DNA from: Acinetobacter sp. ANC 5054 | Lineage (GTDB): Bacteria > Pseudomonadota > Gammaproteobacteria > Pseudomonadales > Moraxellaceae | Direction: 5' to 3' | Length of the DNA stretch: 64,000 nucleotides | Assembly: GCF_002135295.1 (NCBI RefSeq) | Contig: NZ_NEGG01000004.1 | Span: 177,918-241,917, forward strand | Shown here: positions 1 to 9,229 of the stretch, piece after piece | How the letters are laid out: every line of letters begins with the position of its first letter | Numbering within the stretch: position 1 is the first letter of the stretch | Position numbers and translations under genes: made by a program | Notes under the pieces: model-generated | The model's input: the letters and a program-made list of their open reading frames with translations, nothing else | Database searches by the model: none | Told to the model about the DNA's origin: nothing

Positions 1-150
1 GGTGGTCTGAGTTTTAGCTTTTTACAACATATCGGCGCCAGTTATTCACAGCAATTTATTTTGGCTGCAGCAGTGCTATTGATTGGCACATTACAACTTT
101 TTTGGTTTACACGCCGAGAACAAGGCTTACAGCCCCCTCATACGCAATAA
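1..150 (+). CDS. C-terminal end of a membrane transporter (partial)
   Basis: Frame 1 is open from the window edge to a TAA at 148-150, giving 49 residues. They hold one hydrophobic stretch (about residues 19-36, ending LLIGTLQLFWF) followed by a short charged tail (TRREQG). This fits the last transmembrane helix and cytoplasmic tail of a polytopic transporter such as an MFS protein, but the family cannot be fixed from so short a piece. A strong terminator follows at once. Confidence 0.5.
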   Translation, partial: GGLSFSFLQHIGASYSQQFILAAAVLLIGTLQLFWFTRREQGLQPPHTQ

Positions 151-167
151 ACTTTCAAGCTCAACAG

Positions 168-195
168 AAAAGCCTGCAGATGCAGGCTTTTCGTT
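168..195 (+). terminator. Rho-independent terminator of the upstream transporter
   Basis: Perfect 11-bp stem AAAAGCCTGCA / TGCAGGCTTTT with a 2-nt GA loop, just after the stop codon at 150; the A and T runs flanking the stem make it potentially bidirectional. Confidence 0.8.
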
Positions 196-214
196 ATTCA
201 ATATGTTAATTGGG

Positions 215-322
215 CTACAACTTTTTAAGTTGCTTCTTAATTTTCTTCAAAGCCGAATTATGCTTTGAAATTTTATTCAACCTCGCTTTCATTTCCTTTT
301 TCAAAGATTTCTTTTTAGACAA
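215..322 (-). CDS. Lysine-rich 35-residue microprotein
   Basis: A TTG-started ORF of 35 codons on the minus strand with a textbook ribosome site (AAGGAG at 329-334, 6 nt before the start). The product begins SKKKSLKKEMKARLNK and ends KKIKKQLKKL: about a third lysine, no acidic run, no cysteine, no hydrophobic core, likely one amphipathic helix. It could bind nucleic acid or ribosomes, but that is inference from composition only. It lies convergent to the transporter end and downstream of the glutamine-rich microprotein, same strand. No family recognised. Confidence 0.6.
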   Translation of the reverse strand: MSKKKSLKKEMKARLNKISKHNSALKKIKKQLKKL

Positions 323-424
323 TGTACTCTCCTTTTCGTCTACTGAAAAAATAGATTTCATCTTAATTTTAAAATGAAATTTCAATATCTAAATGGGCAA
401 ATGCATCAATACTTGAGTCACAAT

Positions 425-595
425 TTAATGTTGCTGCCGCTGATTTCTTTGATGCGGCTGCTGTTTTTGTTTCTTCTGTTGTTGCTGATCATCTTGCGGT
501 TGCTGTTGCTGCTGTTGCTGATCGTCTTGTTGATCTCTTTGATGCTTTTGATCGGATTGTTGATCTTGTTGCTGCTGTTGTTGTTTACGAGTCAT
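425..595 (-). CDS. Glutamine-rich 56-residue microprotein
   Basis: ATG at 593-595, GGAG at 603-606 with 7-nt spacing, TAA at 425-427. The product starts MTRKQQQQQQDQQSDQKHQ and has 31 Gln in 56 residues, the rest almost all Asp, Lys, Arg and His; there is no hydrophobic segment, so it should be soluble and disordered. Gln codons mix CAA and CAG, so it is not a pure trinucleotide expansion. The opposite strand reads as a poly-leucine ORF (374-670), which I take as the shadow. Function unknown; not assigned to a family. Confidence 0.6.
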   Translation of the reverse strand: MTRKQQQQQQDQQSDQKHQRDQQDDQQQQQQQPQDDQQQQKKQKQQPHQRNQRQQH

Positions 596-958
596 TGCAT
601 TTCTCCGTTACCAACTAAAAAAGTATCATCAAGTATTTCTACTGTAGGACAACAACCAATGTACCGCTAATACCTTAAGAACCAAGTCATGAAATGTTTC
701 GAAATACGTCATTGTAAAATGTAACGACGATAATTATTTGCAAATCAATCCACATGCTTTTTTGTAATTACGAAAGTTCACTCGATTGGTATGCTTATAT
801 ACTTTTAGTAACATGATTGGGCGACCTAATCCCTGATGCTTAACCCTTTTAAATCACTTTTGGTGTCTAGCTTCACTTGAGTAAAGAACAAGGATCAAAC
901 ATAAAAAAGGACCGATCAATGAACAGTCCTTAATGAAATATCAAATTTGTTTGGCAAA
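596..958. other. Intergenic stretch, no gene seen
   Basis: AT-rich sequence between the Gln-rich microprotein and icd. Apart from the ribosome site of the microprotein and the icd terminator at 903-933 I see no ORF with a ribosome site or conserved-looking product. Confidence 0.5.
901..933 (-). terminator. icd terminator
   Basis: On the minus strand AAGGAC ... GTCCTTTTTTAT: 6-bp stem with a 13-nt loop followed by a T run, 26 nt after the icd stop. Confidence 0.7.
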
Positions 959-2212
959 TCAGTCCATATGATCAATGATGGCTTGTCCAAATTCAGAACA
1001 GCGCAATAATTTTGCACCTTGCATCAATCGCTCAAAATCATAGGTCACTGTTTTTGCTTCTATCGCAGCTGAAATACCTTTAATGATTAAATCTGCTGCT
1101 TCAAGCCAGCCCATATTACGTAACATCATTTCTGCTGAAAGGATAATTGAACCCGGATTGACTTTATCCAGTCCTGCGTATTTAGGTGCTGTGCCATGTG
1201 TAGCTTCATAGACTTGGACGGCACCACCGATATTCGCGCCCGGCGCAATACCGATTCCCCCCACTTCAGCAGCAAGTGCGTCCGAAATATAATCACCATT
1301 TAAATTTAAGGTCGCAATCACCGAATAATCCGTCGGACGCATGAGGATCTGCTGTAGGAAAGCATCGGCAATGACATCTTTAATAATGATGTCTTTACCT
1401 GTCCGAGGATTTTTAATTTTCACCCAAGGCCCACCATCTAGTAATTCCCCACCAAAACGCTCTAATGCAACTTCGTAGCCCCATTCTTTAAAGGCACCTT
1501 CGGTATATTTCATGATATTACCTTTATGCACTAAAGTGACATTCGGCTTATCATTTTCAATAGCGAATTGAATCGCCTTACGTACCAAACGCTGCGACCC
1601 CTCTTTTGAAACAGGTTTAATCCCAATACCGCAGTTGTCTTCAAAGCGGATTTTTGTCACACCCATTTCTTCTTTAAGGAGTTTAATAATCTTTTTCGCT
1701 TCAGGTGAGTCTGCTTGCCACTCGATTCCAGCATAAATATCTTCTGAATTTTCACGAAAAATCACCATATCAGTACTTTCAGGATGCTGCACAGGTGAAG
1801 GTACACCTTTAAACCAGCGCACTGGGCGTACACAGACGTATAAATCAAGTTCTTGCCGCAATGCGACATTGAGCGAGCGAATACCGCCACCGACTGGTGT
1901 GGTTAATGGACCTTTAATCGATACGACATAATCACGGAGTGCTTCAAAAGTTTCCTCAGGCATATACGTGCCATAAATCTTATTGGCTTTTTCTCCACAA
2001 TAAATTTCCATCCATTCTATGGCACGTTTTCCGCCATAGGCTTTTTGAACAGCGGCATTCACCACATTTTTCATTACGGGGGTAATATCCCCCCCGATTC
2101 CATCACCTTCAATATATGGAATAATTGGGTTATTGGGAACATTAAGTGATAAATCTGAATTGACGGTAATTTTAGTCCCATCCACTGGAACGACAATTTT
2201 CTGATAACCCAT
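959..2212 (-). CDS. icd: Isocitrate dehydrogenase, NADP-dependent
   Basis: Oxidative decarboxylation of isocitrate to 2-oxoglutarate in the TCA cycle, cytoplasmic. The 417-residue product is close to the E. coli dimeric enzyme over its whole length: substrate loop [13 protein letters not shown] with Ser113 at the same number as the residue phosphorylated by AceK in E. coli, [15 protein letters not shown], and the cofactor region [16 protein letters not shown]. The ATG at 2212 follows GGAG by 10 nt; a TTG two codons earlier (2218) is a possible alternative but sits only 4 nt from that site. Divergent from rluE, with its own terminator. Confidence 0.96.
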   Translation of the reverse strand: MGYQKIVVPVDGTKITVNSDLSLNVPNNPIIPYIEGDGIGGDITPVMKNVVNAAVQKAYGGKRAIEWMEIYCGEKANKIYGTYMPEETFEALRDYVVSIKGPLTTPVGGGIRSLNVALRQELDLYVCVRPVRWFKGVPSPVQHPESTDMVIFRENSEDIYAGIEWQADSPEAKKIIKLLKEEMGVTKIRFEDNCGIGIKPVSKEGSQRLVRKAIQFAIENDKPNVTLVHKGNIMKYTEGAFKEWGYEVALERFGGELLDGGPWVKIKNPRTGKDIIIKDVIADAFLQQILMRPTDYSVIATLNLNGDYISDALAAEVGGIGIAPGANIGGAVQVYEATHGTAPKYAGLDKVNPGSIILSAEMMLRNMGWLEAADLIIKGISAAIEAKTVTYDFERLMQGAKLLRCSEFGQAIIDHMD

Positions 2213-2406
2213 AATCAAGGTTCTCCCTGAGTTGTGAGTGAAATGAAAAAATAAATGCCAATAGGCAACACTTTTAATTGGTCTTCACGCATAATACTCT
2301 AATCCAAATCCACCCTATTTGAGATTTAGATGGGAAATAGCTGAATTTCCCAATTGAATAAATCTTCACCAATTTAAATTATTGTTATTTACAGAAGTTA
2401 TTTACT

Positions 2407-3195
2407 ATGAAAATCGTCATCTTAAATAAACCATTTGACGTGCTCTCCCAATTCCGTAAAGACGAAGCACATATGACGATCTCCGACTTTGTCGATGATC
2501 CTACGCTTCGTATTGCTGGTCGTTTAGACATGGACTCAGAAGGTCTTGTGTTTCTAACCGATCACGGCGGTTTAAACCAATACATTACCAATCCAGCCAA
2601 CAAAAAGTTTAAAACTTATGTCGTTCAACTCGACGGTGATGTTACAGAAGAAGCACTTGAGCAACTTCGTAAAGGGGTTGAACTTAAAGATGGTATAACC
2701 CTACCAGCGAAAGCAATCAAAATTCCACAACCAGAATGGCTTTGGGATCGAGATCCTCCGGTTCGTTTCCGTGCCAACATTCCAACGTCATGGGTTGAAA
2801 TTCAAATTTGTGAAGGTCGTAACCGTCAAGTGCGTCGTATGACTTCTGCTGTTGGCTTCCCAACCCTGCGATTAATTCGTACACGTATTGGTGGCATTGA
2901 CATCATACAAATGGGTCTTGAACCTGGCGAGACCAAAGATATCGAACCATTGTTATACCCTGACTTCCAAAATGTTCCAGCAGAAGAGCCATACCGTTCA
3001 CGTTCTTATGTGAAAAAACCAGGTGGTACAGGTGGTAAACCTATGGTTCGCAAGAACAAAGATGGTTCTGTTAAAAAATCTGGTACTAAACGTATTTGGC
3101 AAATGGATGACAGCGAGAAACCAAAACGCCGTACCAATGGTACAACGCGTCCAAATACCAAAGCGCCACGTGGTCGCGGACGTAATGGTCGTTAA
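2407..3195 (+). CDS. rluE: 23S rRNA pseudouridine synthase RluE
   Basis: RluE-type synthase that makes pseudouridine in 23S rRNA (position 2457 in E. coli). The signature GRLDMDSEGLVFLT carries the catalytic Asp at residue 41; the basic motif CEGRNRQVRRM and LIRTRIGG follow as in the RsuA/RluB/E/F family, with no N-terminal S4 domain, as expected for RluE. Residues past about 195 form a Lys/Arg/Gly-rich tail (ends APRGRGRNGR) longer than in E. coli RluE, plausibly extra RNA-binding surface. Short frames inside the tail on both strands are shadows. Confidence 0.93.
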   Translation: MKIVILNKPFDVLSQFRKDEAHMTISDFVDDPTLRIAGRLDMDSEGLVFLTDHGGLNQYITNPANKKFKTYVVQLDGDVTEEALEQLRKGVELKDGITLPAKAIKIPQPEWLWDRDPPVRFRANIPTSWVEIQICEGRNRQVRRMTSAVGFPTLRLIRTRIGGIDIIQMGLEPGETKDIEPLLYPDFQNVPAEEPYRSRSYVKKPGGTGGKPMVRKNKDGSVKKSGTKRIWQMDDSEKPKRRTNGTTRPNTKAPRGRGRNGR

Positions 3196-3211
3196 AGCCT
3201 TATAACTAAGT

Positions 3212-3245
3212 CCAAAAATCCCACTCATGAGTGGGATTTTTTATT
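3212..3245 (+). terminator. rluE terminator
   Basis: AAAATCCCACTC ATGA GTGGGATTTTTTATTTT, a strong GC stem with T run beginning 17 nt after the rluE stop. Confidence 0.85.
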
Positions 3246-3347
3246 TTCATTTTTGTAATAACAGTAACAATAATTTAAGAAAATTTTCATATTTCATCTC
3301 TAGAATAAGCTATAACATTAGAAACGTTGATTATTTAAACAGCAAAA

Positions 3348-4376
3348 ATGCACAGCATATCAAAGCAAAACAGAAGTAAAGTTTTAGTCATTCACGACAA
3401 TCGTATTGGGCATTTAAATCCATCCCTTGCAGTCGCAGAAATGATCGAAAAACGCTTTTATCTCCATCCGGAGCAGTTTGCAATACCAACACTGCCTAAA
3501 CGGACTGTGAGTATTTTTAAGAAATTGTCTCATTTCCCACGTCTGTTTAATGCGCTTGGGCGTTTATATTTTAAATTTCTGCCTAAATCCTTAGAGCATA
3601 CGGATGTCATCGTCTGTTCAGGCATGCCGAATTTGATTTACGGTGCCTATTTATCTCAACGTTTTAACATTCCTCTCATCTATGCTGGTGGTACACGAAA
3701 ATTTAATTGGCGTTTAATTGACTGGACCATTACCACGATTCCAGAAAAGCATACTGGTCGACAAATTATTATCCCTACTGGTGCTGTACCATCAAAAATT
3801 ACTCGTTTAGCGCATATTCCATCAGAACATGAAGCATGTTTGCTGATTGGTGGGCCTACACACGAATATCCTTTTACTGCACAAGATTTTAGTAAAATGA
3901 TTACTGAGTTCAGCAAATTTGTAGATCAACACAAAATGAAAGCTACTGTCGTGATATCGCGAAGAACTCCTGCGCTTTCAGCCGAATCGATTCAATTACT
4001 TGAAACCAAACACATTGAACTGGTTTGTCCATCATCTAAAACTTCGATTTGTGATGTATTAAAACGTAGTGAGTATATTTTTGTCACAGAAGATAGTGCA
4101 ACGATGCTCTCTGAATCAATTCAAACTGGTCGCATTGTGATTTCAGTTTGTCGTGAAGATTCTGTAGCAGATGAAATGATTCAAGGTTATCTAGAACAAC
4201 AATTGATTCAAAGAAAATCCATTTCAAAATTAACTGAAGCAGAGGCAATTAAACCTAAACTTCAAGCACAGCAAATTGAGCAGATAATTACTCAGCATTT
4301 AGCAGATGATTTGAACACAATGAGTCAAGATTTGAGTTTTTATAATTGTCATGCGCGGAAAGTGGTAGTGTATTAA
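3348..4376 (+). CDS. ELM1-like / GT-B-fold protein
   Basis: A 342-residue cytoplasmic protein resembling the bacterial members of the mitochondrial-fission ELM1 family (PF06258). Family-like stretches are VLVIHDNRIGHLNPSLAVAE near the N-terminus, CSGMPNLIYG, IPLIYAGGTRK, the middle LLIGGPTHEYPF and the C-terminal VTEDSATMLSES, which resembles the donor-site region of GT-B glycosyltransferases. The function in bacteria is not established; a sugar-transfer role is inference. No clear ribosome site precedes ATG 3348. Transcribed alone, ending at the convergent terminator shared with the M61 peptidase. Confidence 0.7.
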   Translation: MHSISKQNRSKVLVIHDNRIGHLNPSLAVAEMIEKRFYLHPEQFAIPTLPKRTVSIFKKLSHFPRLFNALGRLYFKFLPKSLEHTDVIVCSGMPNLIYGAYLSQRFNIPLIYAGGTRKFNWRLIDWTITTIPEKHTGRQIIIPTGAVPSKITRLAHIPSEHEACLLIGGPTHEYPFTAQDFSKMITEFSKFVDQHKMKATVVISRRTPALSAESIQLLETKHIELVCPSSKTSICDVLKRSEYIFVTEDSATMLSESIQTGRIVISVCREDSVADEMIQGYLEQQLIQRKSISKLTEAEAIKPKLQAQQIEQIITQHLADDLNTMSQDLSFYNCHARKVVVY

Positions 4377-4441
4377 AAACTTACTAAATAGTAATTTTTT
4401 AATCGCTTTGCTAACGATTTTATACATTGATCAAGTTAAAT

Positions 4442-4469
4442 AAAAACCCATACCGAAGTATGGGTTTTA
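4442..4469. terminator. Bidirectional terminator
   Basis: AAAAACCCATAC / GTATGGGTTTT stem with CGAA tetraloop, A and T runs on both sides; serves the convergent genes ending at 4376 (+) and 4494 (-). Confidence 0.85.
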
Positions 4470-4493
4470 TATGAGCAGTCATTTCGATTCAAA

Positions 4494-6197
4494 TTAAGCT
4501 TTCAGCCATTTTTCAACTTTAGCTTGATCTTCTACTTTCAGTTCCACTTCAGTCAGTTCTGAACCTGCTGCTGTCACATCAAAACGCATTAACTCATCAC
4601 GGCGGAATGCCAGCACAGTGTAGCTGCCATCTTGTTTGGCATATTTTTCAGCCAATTTCACCGATGCTTTTAGACCATCAATCGCAATAATCACGTCATT
4701 GGCAGACAATCCTGCTTTTGCTGCTACACCATCACGACGAGCTGACTGAACCAACACACCTTCAGGTTTATCGGCCAGTTTTAAACCAAATGGCAATGAT
4801 TTGTCATTTTTTAGCGTATAGCTCAGACCAAACTCAGGGAACAGCTGATCTAGCGGCAATTCATCGGTAGTATTAATCAAGTGATTAATTTGCTCTAACC
4901 AGTTATCGCCAGTAAGCGCATTACACAACTCAAAAATAGTACGCTCGTTGACTTGAATGCCATTTTGCGCATTTTCATACAGCTTACGCATTAAGGCATC
5001 AAGGCTAGAACCGCGCAAGCGAAGTCCTAAGTCTAAACATAAGGCAACAAGACAACCTTTATTGTAGTAGCTTGTACCTGCATTATTTGAGTTTTCATCC
5101 TGACGGTAGAATTTCACCCACGCATCAAAACTTGATTCTGAAACGCTTTGAATTTCACGACCCGGATTTTGCAAATAACGATCAATCTGTGCTTTTAACA
5201 GCTTGATATATGATTCTTGATTGATCACACCACTACGAAGCAAGATCAAGTCATCGTAATAAGAAGTAAATCCTTCAAAAATCCAAAGCAAAGAAGTATA
5301 GCCTTCTTTGTTCAAATCATAATTCACGAAATTTTCTGGACGAATAAATTTCACTAACCATGAATGGAAATATTCATGACTGCAAAGCCCTAAGAAACGC
5401 TGATAATCTGCCGATGGTTCTTCTAGCTCATTGGCTTTCGGCAAATCATCACGCGGTGTGATGAGACTAGTACTGTTCGGATGTTCCAAACCACCATAGC
5501 TGTTGCCAGTTGCCATGGTCATAAAGGTATAGTCTTTAAATGGTGCTGAACCAAACATTGAAATTTCAGTCGAACAAATTTTTTCAATGTCTTTTTGCAT
5601 GCGCTGTGCATTCATTGCATGTTGACCAGACACCACAAATTCGTGTGGAATGCCATTAGCCTCAAAACTAAAACGAGTTTGATCTGCCAACTCAAATGGT
5701 GCGTCGATCAATTGTGCATAATTAGCCGCATATAATGTAAAACGACCTTTGACCAAGCTTTTAGATTTAAGCCCTGTTGCCAATTGGAAATGTTTTAGTT
5801 CAGGCGGCAAGAAGACTTCGACTTCAATTGCAGACTCTTCCTGCCCTTCTAAACCTAAACATGCACATGCTGGATTGACATATAAACGGTTTTGATCGAC
5901 ATAAGCGCCGCGCACTGAAAGATCAAACACATAGACATCATATTCAACCGTTATAAGTTCATGATCGGTATTAAATAATCGCCATTTATTTTTCTCAAAC
6001 TTTTGAATCTGTAGCAAACGACCATCTTCATCATACGCACGGACAGCTTCAATGTGCTTTGAAAACTCCCGAATCAAATAACTTCCGGGTATCCACGATG
6101 GTAAAGAAAGAACCTGTGTTGGATTTGCCAAGAAGCGTGCAGTCACATGGACTAAATGCTGACGATAATCGTCAAATTCGATTTGATAATGCAACAT
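4494..6197 (-). CDS. M61-family metallopeptidase with PDZ domain
   Basis: A 567-residue zinc peptidase of the glycyl aminopeptidase (M61) family. The zinc motif is CSHEYFHSW (His274, Glu275, His278) with the third ligand in FEGFTSYYDD (Glu308), preceded by the family motif GGLEH (about 236-240). Residues 480-545 look like a PDZ domain (VLVQSARRDGVAAKAGLS, NDVIIAIDG). There is no signal peptide, so it is probably cytoplasmic. Substrate unknown; M61 enzymes favour N-terminal Gly/Ala. Divergent from the D,D-carboxypeptidase gene. Confidence 0.88.
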   Translation of the reverse strand: MLHYQIEFDDYRQHLVHVTARFLANPTQVLSLPSWIPGSYLIREFSKHIEAVRAYDEDGRLLQIQKFEKNKWRLFNTDHELITVEYDVYVFDLSVRGAYVDQNRLYVNPACACLGLEGQEESAIEVEVFLPPELKHFQLATGLKSKSLVKGRFTLYAANYAQLIDAPFELADQTRFSFEANGIPHEFVVSGQHAMNAQRMQKDIEKICSTEISMFGSAPFKDYTFMTMATGNSYGGLEHPNSTSLITPRDDLPKANELEEPSADYQRFLGLCSHEYFHSWLVKFIRPENFVNYDLNKEGYTSLLWIFEGFTSYYDDLILLRSGVINQESYIKLLKAQIDRYLQNPGREIQSVSESSFDAWVKFYRQDENSNNAGTSYYNKGCLVALCLDLGLRLRGSSLDALMRKLYENAQNGIQVNERTIFELCNALTGDNWLEQINHLINTTDELPLDQLFPEFGLSYTLKNDKSLPFGLKLADKPEGVLVQSARRDGVAAKAGLSANDVIIAIDGLKASVKLAEKYAKQDGSYTVLAFRRDELMRFDVTAAGSELTEVELKVEDQAKVEKWLKA

Positions 6198-6312
6198 AAT
6201 GGGCGATATAAAATAAATAAAAGATAACTTATCAATTAGATTAACATTTTTTACAACTGAATGCGGAACTGTCGCAATTGTCTACAATTATGACTAGTCA
6301 GCAGAAAAAAAA

Positions 6313-6327
6313 AGGCATAGCATGCCT
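6313..6327 (-). terminator. Terminator-like hairpin in the divergent intergenic region
   Basis: AGGCAT AGC ATGCCT; read on the minus strand it is followed directly by eight T, so it could stop antisense transcription coming from the dacC side before it enters the M61 promoter. On the plus strand it would sit in the dacC leader and is followed by AAAAATTTTTT. Confidence 0.45.
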
Positions 6328-6377
6328 AAAAATTTTTTCGTTTTACCACCAACGGAATGGTTGGTTAAGGAACCTCA

Positions 6378-7691
6378 TTGAAACACGTGATCTACCTCAT
6401 CGCGGCGCTCAGCTTTTTGTGCTCCACGATCGCAAATGCAGCCCTCTTAAATATCGTACCTGAAACTGTTGAAGCGGAAGCTTGGACAATTCTTGACCCC
6501 CAATCGGGTCAAGTCATTGCTGAACATAATAGCCATGTTCAACGTGCTCCTGCCTCACTTACTAAAATGATGGTGGCGTATATTGCTTTAAAGGAAATTA
6601 AAGCTGGTCATTTGCGCAAGGATGAAATTCTCACTGCGACGCCTGTAGTACAAGTGGTGCAATGGGACGAATCACAAATGTATTTGAAGCAAGGCGAACA
6701 AATTTCTATAGATCAACTTCTTGCTGGTTTAGTGGTAATGTCGGCAAATGATGCTGCGGTCACTTTAGCTGAACGGATTTCAGGTGACATTCCTCGCTTT
6801 ATTGAACGTATGAACAAAGAAGCCAAAGCTTTGGGCATGAATGACACCCATTTTCAAAACCCAGCCGGTATCACGATGCCTGAGCATTACTCATCTGCTG
6901 CCGATTTAGCGCGTTTAGGTCAAGCCTTAGTGACTGAAACACCAGATTATTTAAACTATTCAAAACAACAAAGTTTTAGCTATAACCAACATTTCCATCG
7001 TGCAACCAACATCCTACTCAAACAAGATCCTACTGTAGATGGCTTAAAAACTGGATTTACCAAAGCTGCAGGCCATAATCTTGCCTTAACAGCCAATCGT
7101 CTTACAGGTCATCCAGATGCTCCAGAGCGTCGTTTAATTGTGGTAGTGCTCGGTACGAAAAGCGGGCTAAAACGTGCTGAAGTTGCGCATCGCCTAATGA
7201 ACTTAGCCTACACCTATACTCGCAATGAAGTTGCAATTAAAGATCGCCAACTCATTGCCGAACTCCCTGTGGTGAAATCAACACTTAAAATGTTTAAGGT
7301 TGAAACTCAACAACCCAAACTGATTACTACATCATTATACGATCAAGCTTACGCCATCGATTTACAGGCTTTTGACCAAGCACAGCAGCGTATTATGCTC
7401 AATACTGGAAATAGTCAAATTCAGGCAATTGAACCTTTGCATGAAACACAGACTAAACTGAATGTCGAAATGAACGCAAAACAGCTCACTGCGCCGTTGG
7501 CTGAAGTAATGAAATTAGCAACGGTGAATGTTTATCAAAACAACCAGCTGATCAACAGCTTTGATATTGAAGATGATGTACAAATTGAAGAAGCCAATAT
7601 TTTCGAACGCTTCTTTATGTGGATTAAAAGTTTGTTCAGTATCTTTTCTAGTGATACTTCCGAGCTTAAAACCTACCCTGTAGGTCAATGA
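6378..7691 (+). CDS. dacC: D-alanyl-D-alanine carboxypeptidase (PBP5/6 type)
   Basis: Low-molecular-mass penicillin-binding protein that trims the terminal D-Ala from peptidoglycan stem peptides in the periplasm. Signal peptide at residues 1-21 (ends TIANA), then the three catalytic motifs Ser60-Leu-Thr-Lys63, Ser122-Ala-Asn124 and Lys224-Thr-Gly226. The C-terminal region about 290-400 is the beta domain, and the end FERFFMWIKSLFSIF is the amphipathic membrane anchor typical of PBP5/6. Start is TTG at 6378 with AAGGA seven nt upstream, since it gives the right signal peptide; 437 residues. The choice of dacC over dacA is by usual Acinetobacter naming. Confidence 0.92.
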   Translation: MKHVIYLIAALSFLCSTIANAALLNIVPETVEAEAWTILDPQSGQVIAEHNSHVQRAPASLTKMMVAYIALKEIKAGHLRKDEILTATPVVQVVQWDESQMYLKQGEQISIDQLLAGLVVMSANDAAVTLAERISGDIPRFIERMNKEAKALGMNDTHFQNPAGITMPEHYSSAADLARLGQALVTETPDYLNYSKQQSFSYNQHFHRATNILLKQDPTVDGLKTGFTKAAGHNLALTANRLTGHPDAPERRLIVVVLGTKSGLKRAEVAHRLMNLAYTYTRNEVAIKDRQLIAELPVVKSTLKMFKVETQQPKLITTSLYDQAYAIDLQAFDQAQQRIMLNTGNSQIQAIEPLHETQTKLNVEMNAKQLTAPLAEVMKLATVNVYQNNQLINSFDIEDDVQIEEANIFERFFMWIKSLFSIFSSDTSELKTYPVGQ

Positions 7692-7735
7692 TGTGATTAT
7701 GTAACTTGTAAGACAATTCAATATTGCGAGTAAAA

Positions 7736-7769
7736 AGAAGATGGCATACTGATGCCATCTTCTTTTTTT
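7736..7769 (+). terminator. dacC terminator
   Basis: AGAAGATGGCAT ACTG ATGCCATCTTCT followed by T7: perfect 12-bp stem between dacC and ndh. Confidence 0.9.
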
Positions 7770-7791
7770 ACAATAATAAATAGGTATTTCA

Positions 7792-9093
7792 ATGAATAAC
7801 GTGGATAACACCAAGTTACATCATATCGTGATCGTCGGTGGTGGCGCAGGTGGTTTAGAACTTGTTACGCAACTGGGAGATTTAATTGGTAAGAAAAAAA
7901 AAGCTCGCATTACCTTGGTCGATATGAAACTAACCCATGTTTGGAAACCGCTATTACATGAAATTGCTGCGGGCACGATGTCCGTCAGTGAAGAAGAAAT
8001 TAATTATTTTGCACATGCGGCAAAACATCATTATGAATTTGTATTGGCCAAATTTGAAAATGTTGACCCAGTAAACAAACAGATTCAACTCAGTACAATA
8101 CAGCTTGGTAAATATGAATCAGCACAGGAACAGCTCACTTTAAACTACGACACTCTCGTTTTAGCTGTGGGTTCTGTCTCTAATGATTTTAATACACCTG
8201 GCGTATATGAACACTGCCATTATCTTGACAGCTTACAACAGGCGGAAATTTTTCAGCAAGATCTACTGCAGCTCTATTTAGATGCTCAAAACAATAATAC
8301 TGAACGTGATTTAAAAATCGCCATTATTGGCGCAGGTGCAACTGGTGTTGAATTGTCTGCCGAGTTGGTTGAGGCTAAACATAATTTTTACAAATATGGC
8401 TTGAATAAAATCCATCCCAAAAGTGTGCAAATCAATTTAATTGAAGGTGCAGATCGAATACTTCCTGCACTGCCTGAAAAAATGGCTGAACATGCGCAGC
8501 AGCAACTACAACGCATGAAAATTGAAGTACTCACATCTAAGCGAGTTGAAAAAGTTGATGCTGAGAATGTTTATTTTAATGATGGCAGTCGTATTAAAGC
8601 AGAATTAAAAGTCTGGGCTGCAGGCATTAAAACACCTGAAGTCATATCCAAACTGGAAGGTTTTGAAAAAGACCGCATGGGGCGTTTAAGTGTCTATGCC
8701 ACTTTACAAACTAAAGCCTATCCCGACATTTTTGCCTTTGGTGATTGTGCACAATGCCAGCCACGTGCGGATGAGCCTGTACTTGGACCACGTGCGCAAG
8801 TTGCAAGCCAACAGGCTTCTTTTCTTGTCGATTGCTTAAAAGCACGAATACGTGGTCAACAGCTACCCATGTTTGTATTTTCAGACAAAGGCTCATTGGT
8901 TTCCCTGAGTAAACGTAAAGCTGTAGGTGAACTACTTGGGCAAGTCAATATTCAAGGTTTCGTGGCAAAGTCGATGTACGTTTCGCTCTACCGTATGCAT
9001 CAAGCGACAATCTACGGTTATGCCCATGCAGGTTTACTGACAGCCAAAGATTTTGTTACACGAAAAATTGCGCCAAAAATTAAATTGCATTGA
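7792..9093 (+). CDS. ndh: Type II NADH dehydrogenase (NDH-2)
   Basis: Non-proton-pumping NADH:quinone oxidoreductase of the inner membrane. Two Rossmann motifs: FAD-binding IVGGGAGGLEL (13-23) and NADH-binding AIIGAGATGVELSAEL (177-192); FAD-contact motif FAFGDCAQ near 310, then GPRAQVASQQASF. The C-terminal residues 380-433 carry amphipathic, basic segments that would bind the membrane. 433 residues, the usual NDH-2 length. Monocistronic, between two terminators. Confidence 0.93.
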   Translation: MNNVDNTKLHHIVIVGGGAGGLELVTQLGDLIGKKKKARITLVDMKLTHVWKPLLHEIAAGTMSVSEEEINYFAHAAKHHYEFVLAKFENVDPVNKQIQLSTIQLGKYESAQEQLTLNYDTLVLAVGSVSNDFNTPGVYEHCHYLDSLQQAEIFQQDLLQLYLDAQNNNTERDLKIAIIGAGATGVELSAELVEAKHNFYKYGLNKIHPKSVQINLIEGADRILPALPEKMAEHAQQQLQRMKIEVLTSKRVEKVDAENVYFNDGSRIKAELKVWAAGIKTPEVISKLEGFEKDRMGRLSVYATLQTKAYPDIFAFGDCAQCQPRADEPVLGPRAQVASQQASFLVDCLKARIRGQQLPMFVFSDKGSLVSLSKRKAVGELLGQVNIQGFVAKSMYVSLYRMHQATIYGYAHAGLLTAKDFVTRKIAPKIKLH

Positions 9094-9229
9094 AATTTTA
9101 ATTTTCGCCCCTATTAATGAAAAAAGCACCATAAACACCTGAAAATTGCATTTTTTTGATAAATTTAGTCTACAAAAATGTAATTTCACTTTATGATGTA
9201 ACCCTTAAAAAATTGAATGGATCAATAAC

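Noticed and set aside
83..268. 61-residue plus-strand ORF at the window start
   Set aside because: Out of frame with the transporter end and runs through its terminator.
374..670. Leucine-rich 98-residue plus-strand ORF
   Set aside because: It is the complement of the Gln-rich microprotein (CAA/CAG read as TTG/CTG) and has no ribosome site.
2998..3228. Short frames on both strands inside the rluE tail
   Set aside because: Shadows of the Lys/Arg/Gly-rich C-terminus of RluE; no ribosome sites and no protein-like pattern.
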